Origin: JAPLGD01 sp041302745
GTDB taxonomy: Bacteria; Bipolaricaulota; Bipolaricaulia; UBA7950; UBA9294
Direction: 5' to 3'
DNA length: 8,713 nucleotides
Assembly (NCBI GenBank): GCA_041302745.1
Contig: JBFYQP010000032.1
Coordinates: 1-8,713, forward strand
Below, one piece after another: positions 1 through 2,825 of this stretch. Every line of letters starts with the position of its first letter. Within the stretch, counting starts at the first letter, position 1. Both the position numbers and the translations under genes were made by a program. The notes beneath the pieces were generated by a model. It worked only from the letters and a program-made list of their open reading frames with translations. It did no database searches and was not told where the DNA came from.

Positions 1-115
1 GAATGGGTCAATCCTCACCTAGTCGGGATCACGCAGCCTCGCAACGCCAATGAGTTCAAGACCGTCCGCACAGTCTGTCGCGGAAGGCGCATGCACAGGG
101 CTATTCTGGCACTAC

Positions 116-189
<74 letters not shown>

Positions 190-191
190 GT

Positions 192-884
192 CTAGAACTC
201 TTCGAGCATCAAGTATAGCTGCTTGGCGGCGGCTTGCTCGGCTTCCTTCTTGCTTCGCCCGCGGCCGACGCCGTGGTGTCCGGCGACACAGACGCTCATG
301 GTGAACTCCTTGTGGTGCTCTTTCCCCTTGGTGTTGGCAACCTCGTAGGCGGGACGGCAGTCGAACAGGCGCTGGGCCGTTTCCTGGAGAAGGCTCTTGT
401 AGTCGCCGGTCGTCGACTGCTCGGCGAGGAACCGCTCGATGTCTTGCTCGAGGCACTTGACCACGAACTTCTGGGCGTAGGCGAAGCCGCGCTCGAGGTA
501 GAGGACGGCGACGAGCGCCTCAAACGCGTTGCCTCGGTTGTTCGGACGCTGCCGGCCGTCGTTCGCTTCCTCACCCTTGCCGAGCAGAAGGTACTCGGCG
601 AGCTCCAGCTCTTCGGCCTTCTCGGCCAGGATCGGGCGGCTGACCGCCACGGACTTGGCCTTGGTGAGGCGCCCCTCGTCGGCGTCGGGATAGGCGGTGT
701 AGAGGTGAGACGTGACCGCGAGGTCGATCACGGCGTCGCCGAGGAACTCCAGCCGCTCGTTCGATCCGCGTGGATCGCCCACTTCGTTGGTGTAGGAACT
801 GTGCAGGAAGGCCCGCTCGAGCATCTCGGGCGCCATGCGCAGCTTGAGTTTCCGCGCAAGCTCGTCAATCGATCTCTGGGTCAT
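192..884 (-). CDS. rnc: Ribonuclease III
   Basis: RNase III is a homodimeric, Mg-dependent double-strand-specific endoribonuclease that processes rRNA precursors and structured mRNAs in the cytoplasm. The 230-aa product has the usual bacterial length and order: catalytic domain at about residues 1-152 and dsRNA-binding domain at about 160-228, ending in the typical KKEAEQAAAKQ helix. The signature NERLEFLGDAV lies at 42-52, with metal ligands E43, E46 and D50. The second half of the active site reads RGNAFEAL (117-124). Glu is present (E122), but the position that is Asp in E. coli (D114) is Asn here (N119). The ATG at 884 is preceded by AGGGG 12 nt upstream, a rather long spacing. The stop TAG is 2 nt before tRNA-Arg, implying co-transcription. 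Confidence 0.96.
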   Translation of the reverse strand: MTQRSIDELARKLKLRMAPEMLERAFLHSSYTNEVGDPRGSNERLEFLGDAVIDLAVTSHLYTAYPDADEGRLTKAKSVAVSRPILAEKAEELELAEYLLLGKGEEANDGRQRPNNRGNAFEALVAVLYLERGFAYAQKFVVKCLEQDIERFLAEQSTTGDYKSLLQETAQRLFDCRPAYEVANTKGKEHHKEFTMSVCVAGHHGVGRGRSKKEAEQAAAKQLYLMLEEF

Positions 885-945
885 GATGGATGGTTACCCC
901 TAGTGGACGGATCCCAAAGCGAGCATCCCCCACTGACAAACACTG

Positions 946-975
946 ATGATACCGCGGCCGTCCTCACGGAGCCAA
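946..975 (-). promoter_or_regulatory. Candidate sigma70-type promoter for rnc
   Basis: On the minus strand TTGGCT (970-975) and TATCAT (946-951) are separated by 18 nt, which would give an rnc 5' leader of about 55 nt. A 7-bp hairpin CTTCGGG-gtt-CCCGAAG (978-994) lies just upstream and could insulate it. This rests on motif matching only. The rest of the divergent gap 885-1141 holds the purine-rich ribosome binding site of the next gene (1127-1140) and no convincing plus-strand promoter. Confidence 0.35.
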
Positions 976-1141
976 GGCTTCGGGGTTCCCGAAGTCCCTA
1001 CACAGGAACTGCCGCGCGCCTCGGCGGGGCGCCGCCCGTCGAATCCCGCCGAACTGCGCCCTGGCCGAGGCGGCAGGAAGCGATGTAGACTCGCGTCGCA
1101 AGCTGCTGAACCGGCGACAGCGCCCTGGAGGGAGAGGAGAG

Positions 1142-1630
1142 ATGAAGCGGCGTTTCTGGCTCGCCCCGGCGAGCGTCGTCCTGTGCTTGACCTGTCTTCC
1201 GCTCTCCTGCGCTAAGCAGAACGGCACGGCCGATCGCGGGCAGGTTGCCGACTGTGTAGAGACCGCCTATGCGGCCGTCGCGGCGATCGAACCTGCGGCA
1301 AGAGCGGACGCGGTGTACGCAGACTACGCAAGGCAAGTCTCCGAGGGCTCCGCAGCTGTGGCTGCCTGCAAACCGACGGACGACGTCGATCGCGCCATCG
1401 TTTCCCATCTCGCGGCAGCACTCTACGCGTACCAGAACGCTGTGCGCGCTTGGGAGACGAAGACGGCGGAGTGCGAGGATTGCGCGTGGCGGAAGTTCCG
1501 AGATTCGCATCCCTTGCTTGCCCTGCCGCCCGGCGCGGACGCGGACTACGCGATGAGGCTTCTCTGGAGCACCGCCGCCGGAGAACTCAGAGCCGCTCGA
1601 GAAGGGCTCGATTCCCGCGCGGGGCGCTAG
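1142..1630 (+). CDS. Small exported protein, possible lipoprotein, function unknown
   Basis: I do not recognise this 162-aa protein. The N-terminus is a signal peptide: basic MKRR, a hydrophobic stretch at about 5-21, then LPLSC with Cys23. This resembles a lipobox, but Pro at -3 is atypical, so lipidation is possible rather than certain. The mature part is Ala-rich and probably helical, with Cys38, Cys76 and a CEDC pair (111, 114) that could form disulfides or bind metal. No transmembrane segment follows. The ATG is strongly supported by the purine run GGAGGGAGAGGAGAG ending 1 nt before it. The gene stands alone, divergent from rnc and with about 760 bp of noncoding DNA behind it, so context says nothing about its role. 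GC-rich codon use and the strong ribosome binding site argue for a real gene. Confidence 0.72.
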   Translation: MKRRFWLAPASVVLCLTCLPLSCAKQNGTADRGQVADCVETAYAAVAAIEPAARADAVYADYARQVSEGSAAVAACKPTDDVDRAIVSHLAAALYAYQNAVRAWETKTAECEDCAWRKFRDSHPLLALPPGADADYAMRLLWSTAAGELRAAREGLDSRAGR

Positions 1631-1703
1631 AGTCTTTCGCCCCGCGACCGGATCCACATCTCGCTTCAGCCCGCTTCTTCTGCCACCTCGCTCGCGCCGC
1701 CTG

Positions 1704-1722
1704 CGAGCAGGCCGACTGCTCG
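1704..1722. terminator. Small hairpin behind the exported-protein gene
   Basis: CGAGCAG-gccga-CTGCTCG gives a 7-bp perfect stem with a 5-nt loop. An overlapping alternative, GCCTG-cgag-CAGGC (1699-1712), excludes it. It lies 74 nt beyond the stop codon at 1630. There is no T tract on either side, so a terminator role is only a guess. Confidence 0.25.
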
Positions 1723-1766
1723 AAATGGCTTGTCGTAGGGGTTCGAGCGATGGCCGGGAAGCGGTA

Positions 1767-1796
1767 ACGGGCCTGGCGTCTCTGCGCTAGGCCCGT
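1767..1796. terminator. Strong 12-bp hairpin, possible transcription barrier
   Basis: ACGGGCCT (1767-1774) pairs with AGGCCCGT (1789-1796). The stem continues through a G-U pair and GCG/CGC to a 6-nt loop, making 12 bp in all. No T tract follows on either strand, so it would have to act as a factor-dependent or plain structural stop between the plus-strand gene ending at 1630 and the minus-strand tRNA-Gln transcript coming the other way. The structure is visible; the function is inferred. Confidence 0.35.
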
Positions 1797-1916
1797 CTCA
1801 CCCCGCTCTCTCAGAGCCGAGCGAGACAGGGATGTTGGCTCCGACCTCGTGCTCGGCGGGTGACGTCACACCCTAGCGACTTCGGCCGTCAAAACCAAAT
1901 CGCATCTCGACAGAGG

Positions 1917-2038
1917 CGCGAATGCGGGGGTATCGAGCGCGGATGGACGCACGCGCCCAACACCGAACCGCACGTTCTGTCCATCTCGATGAGAGCGACG
2001 TACGCGCGCTAGCGATACCTGACACAGAACGTTTCGCG
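1917..2038. ncRNA. Candidate structured element of about 120 nt
   Basis: Nested complementary segments form a long irregular stem. P1 is CGCGAA (1917-1922) with TTCGCG (2033-2038). P2 is GGTATCGAGCGCG (1929-1941) with 2005-2019, 13 bp interrupted only by a 2-nt bulge (A2011, G2012). P3 is GATGGAC (1942-1948) with GTCCATC (1979-1985), stacked directly on P2. The unpaired 1986-2004 and 1949-1978 would be a side branch and a terminal loop. A competing 9-bp pairing exists: ACGTTCTGT (1972-1980) with ACAGAACGT (2024-2032). It abuts repeat unit A. Whether it acts as RNA, on which strand, or as a DNA inverted repeat such as a decayed mobile-element end cannot be told from one copy. Confidence 0.4.
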
Positions 2039-2120
2039 GGCGGGAGGAGGCCGCTTGAGCCACCGCTCGCCTCTCCAGCGGCTCGGGAGTTTGCTGGTCA
2101 AGCGGCTGCAAACTCCATCC
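2038..2120 (-). repeat. Structured repeat, unit A
   Basis: This is an 83-bp direct repeat of unit B (2183-2266), identical over most of its length and diverged mainly in hairpin 1. On the minus strand it begins AGGATGGAGT, then hairpin 1 GGAGTTTGC/GCAAACTCC (9 bp, 2086-2116), then hairpin 2 GAGCCGCTG/CGGTGGCTC (9 bp with two G-U pairs, 2057-2084). It ends TCCTCCCGCCC, an 11-nt match to the 3' end of the neighbouring tRNA-Gln. It has the same orientation as the tRNA. Confidence 0.85.
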
Positions 2121-2159
2121 TACTTGCGGAAGTCCTCACCACACAGCCCCAAGAAGCAG

Positions 2160-2180
2160 CCCACGGCGCATAGCCGTAGG
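2160..2180 (-). other. 8-bp hairpin in the spacer between repeat units A and B
   Basis: Minus-strand CCTACGGC-tatgc-GCCGTGGG pairs over 8 bp with one G-U and a 5-nt loop. It starts 2 nt after unit B ends in the direction of the tRNA. No T tract follows. It may be another structural piece of the trailer; no function is evident. Confidence 0.35.
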
Positions 2181-2182
2181 CC

Positions 2183-2266
2183 GGGCGGGAGGATGGCCGC
2201 TTGAGCCACCGCTCGCCTCTCCAGCGGCTCGGGAGTTCGCCGACTCAGCGGCCGCGAACTCCATCC
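2183..2266 (-). repeat. Structured repeat, unit B
   Basis: This is an 84-bp copy of unit A with one inserted base. Hairpin 1 is GGAGTTCGC/GCGAACTCC (2232-2262): compared with unit A, both arms changed together (T to C and A to G), so the 9-bp stem is kept. The 13-nt loop differs freely. Hairpin 2 (2203-2230) is identical to that of unit A. On the minus strand the unit ends ATCCTCCCGCCC, a 12-nt exact match to the 3' end of tRNA-Gln. Confidence 0.85.
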
Positions 2267-2269
2267 TTG

Positions 2270-2322
2270 GAGCGATCTTCGGTTCTCCAGTCGCTCGGGA
2301 GTCTGCTTCGCAGACTCCTTCC
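2270..2322 (-). repeat. Structured repeat, unit C (short, diverged)
   Basis: This third copy has the same plan on the minus strand. It begins AGGAAGGAGT, then hairpin 1 GGAGTCTGC-gaa-GCAGACTCC (2298-2318; 9 bp, loop cut to 3 nt), then hairpin 2 GAGCGA/TCGCTC (2270-2296). Both stems differ in sequence from units A and B yet stay fully paired, and the CTGGAGA stretch in hairpin 2 is shared by all three. Unit B follows 3 nt later in the tRNA direction. Unit C has no tRNA-tail copy at its own end. Confidence 0.7.
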
Positions 2323-2329
2323 TCGGGGC

Positions 2330-2346
2330 GGAGGTTCTCACCCTCC
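2330..2346 (-). repeat. T-arm-like stem-loop, degenerate copy of the tRNA-Gln 3' end
   Basis: On the minus strand GGAGG-gtgagaa-CCTCC has exactly the 5-bp stem and 7-nt loop of a tRNA T arm, with the same stem sequence as the T arm of the adjacent tRNA-Gln. The flanks match too: TTCGGAGG upstream resembles the tRNA's ATTCGGAGG, and GCCCC downstream resembles the tRNA's CGCCCTA. The loop lacks the TTCGA core, so it is not a functional tRNA. It looks like a decayed partial duplication. Confidence 0.55.
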
Positions 2347-2350
2347 GAAG

Positions 2351-2389
2351 CTGAAGCCCGAGGGGCCGCAACGGCCCCTCGGGCTTCAG
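2351..2389 (-). terminator. 18-bp perfect hairpin directly behind tRNA-Gln
   Basis: CTGAAGCCCGAGGGGCCG (2351-2368) is perfectly complementary to 2372-2389 around a 3-nt loop. The stem begins at the base next to the tRNA discriminator (2390). No T tract follows on the minus strand (the next bases are CTTCGG), so it is not a textbook intrinsic terminator. It could block exonucleases, stop transcription in a factor-dependent way, or serve as a double-strand substrate for the RNase III encoded nearby. With no spacer, tRNA 3' processing must cut at the foot of the stem. Confidence 0.6.
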
Positions 2390-2461
2390 TTAGGGCGGGA
2401 GGATTCGGACCTCCGAATGGCGGCTCCAAAGGCCGCTGCCTTTCCGCTTGGCTACGCCCTA
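2390..2461 (-). tRNA. tRNA-Gln, anticodon TTG
   Basis: This is a 72-nt cloverleaf on the minus strand. The acceptor TAGGGCG/CGCCCTA is 7 perfect pairs, with the weak U1-A72 pair typical of glutamine tRNAs, and discriminator A at 2390. The D arm is GCC-AAGCGGAAA-GGC. The anticodon stem GCGGC/GCCGC with loop CTTTGGA gives anticodon TTG (reads CAA). The variable loop is CATTC and the T arm is GGAGG-TCCGAAT-CCTCC. CCA is not encoded. The T loop has C where nearly all tRNAs have U55. Its first three nucleotides are the TAG stop codon of spoVG, so it is the last part of the mutS2-spoVG transcript. Read in the spoVG frame it runs from TAG to TAA, the discriminator completing TAA. Confidence 0.95.
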
Positions 2462-2761
2462 GAACGTCACGTCTTCGATCGGGACGGCCTCAGCGGCTAC
2501 ACCCTCTCCGACGACTTCGTAGTACTTCGCCAGGATCGTCTCCTCCATGAGGAGGCGGAACTCGTTGTCGATCGGATGCGCGGTGTCCCGGAACTCGCCG
2601 TTCTTGACCTCGCGACTCGGCATCGCGACGAACAGGCTTTCCTTGCCCTGGATGATCTTCACACTGTGCACGATGAAGACGTCATCGAAAACGACCGAGC
2701 AGAACGCCTTGAGATTGCCTTCGTTCCGCATCGGCCGAATCTCAACCTTCGTGATCTGCAC
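2459..2761 (-). CDS. spoVG: SpoVG family RNA-binding regulator
   Basis: SpoVG proteins are small (about 85-110 aa) site-specific RNA/DNA-binding regulators, known for septation and sporulation control in Bacillus and for gene regulation in Staphylococcus, Listeria and Borrelia. They are also common in bacteria that do not sporulate, so the name does not imply spores here. The 100-aa product aligns along its length with the family: MQITKVEIRPM at the start, FVAMPSR at 44-50 and EFRDTAHPI at 56-64, the most conserved block. The start is GTG at 2761, supported by AGAGAGG about 6 nt upstream. The stop TAG is shared with the first three bases of tRNA-Gln. It lies 60 nt after mutS2, and a good promoter in that gap suggests it can also be transcribed on its own. 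Confidence 0.94.
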   Translation of the reverse strand: MQITKVEIRPMRNEGNLKAFCSVVFDDVFIVHSVKIIQGKESLFVAMPSREVKNGEFRDTAHPIDNEFRLLMEETILAKYYEVVGEGVAAEAVPIEDVTF

Positions 2762-2796
2762 CCAAGACCTCTCTTGATCCGTCGATGTCTTCGACG

Positions 2797-2825
2797 ATCT
2801 TAGCGAACGCCCGATCCCGTTTCAA
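2797..2825 (-). promoter_or_regulatory. Candidate sigma70-type promoter for spoVG and tRNA-Gln
   Basis: On the minus strand TTGAAA (2820-2825) and TAAGAT (2797-2802) are exactly 17 nt apart, both close to consensus. The predicted start near 2790 gives a leader of about 30 nt before the GTG. The mutS2 stop codon TGA (2822-2824) lies inside the -35 box. Motif-based, but the best promoter match I see in the window. Confidence 0.6.

Larger units (their letters stand above)
1631..2389. other. Gene-free, highly structured intergenic stretch
   Basis: No credible gene lies here. Open frames across it show no family resemblance, and their recurring peptide (TPEPLERRAVAQAA) only reflects repeated DNA. 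Contents in plus order are: two hairpins (1704-1722, 1767-1796), the palindrome GTGACGTCAC (1860-1869), a 120-nt nested stem (1917-2038), repeat unit A (2038-2120), an 8-bp hairpin (2160-2180), repeat unit B (2183-2266), shorter unit C (2270-2322), a T-arm-like hairpin (2330-2346), and an 18-bp hairpin (2351-2389) touching tRNA-Gln. Most of it would be transcribed as the 3' trailer of the mutS2-spoVG-tRNA operon if transcription passes the last hairpin. Confidence 0.8.

Noticed and set aside
1..115. Possible gene or terminator downstream of tRNA-Arg
   Set aside because: No open frame with a start and ribosome binding site, no strong hairpin and no T tract. Nothing supportable before the window edge.
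234..1088. A 284-codon plus-strand frame across rnc
   Set aside because: It is antisense of rnc running into intergenic DNA, with no ribosome binding site or homology.
1860..1869. Perfect 10-bp palindrome GTGACGTCAC
   Set aside because: Short, single, not near a gene start. Too weak to call an operator.
2038..2322. CRISPR array
   Set aside because: Units are about 83 bp with internal hairpins and uneven spacing, with no short identical repeats or uniform spacers and no cas gene.
1866..2429. Minus-strand frames with the recurring peptide TPEPLERRAVAQAA
   Set aside because: The peptide repeats only because the DNA units repeat. Other units break the frame, and variation preserves base pairing rather than codons.
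2038..2461. Integrated mobile element with att sites in tRNA-Gln
   Set aside because: No integrase or cargo gene lies between the tail copies, which are only 11-12 nt and 145-208 bp apart. Scars of past events remain possible.
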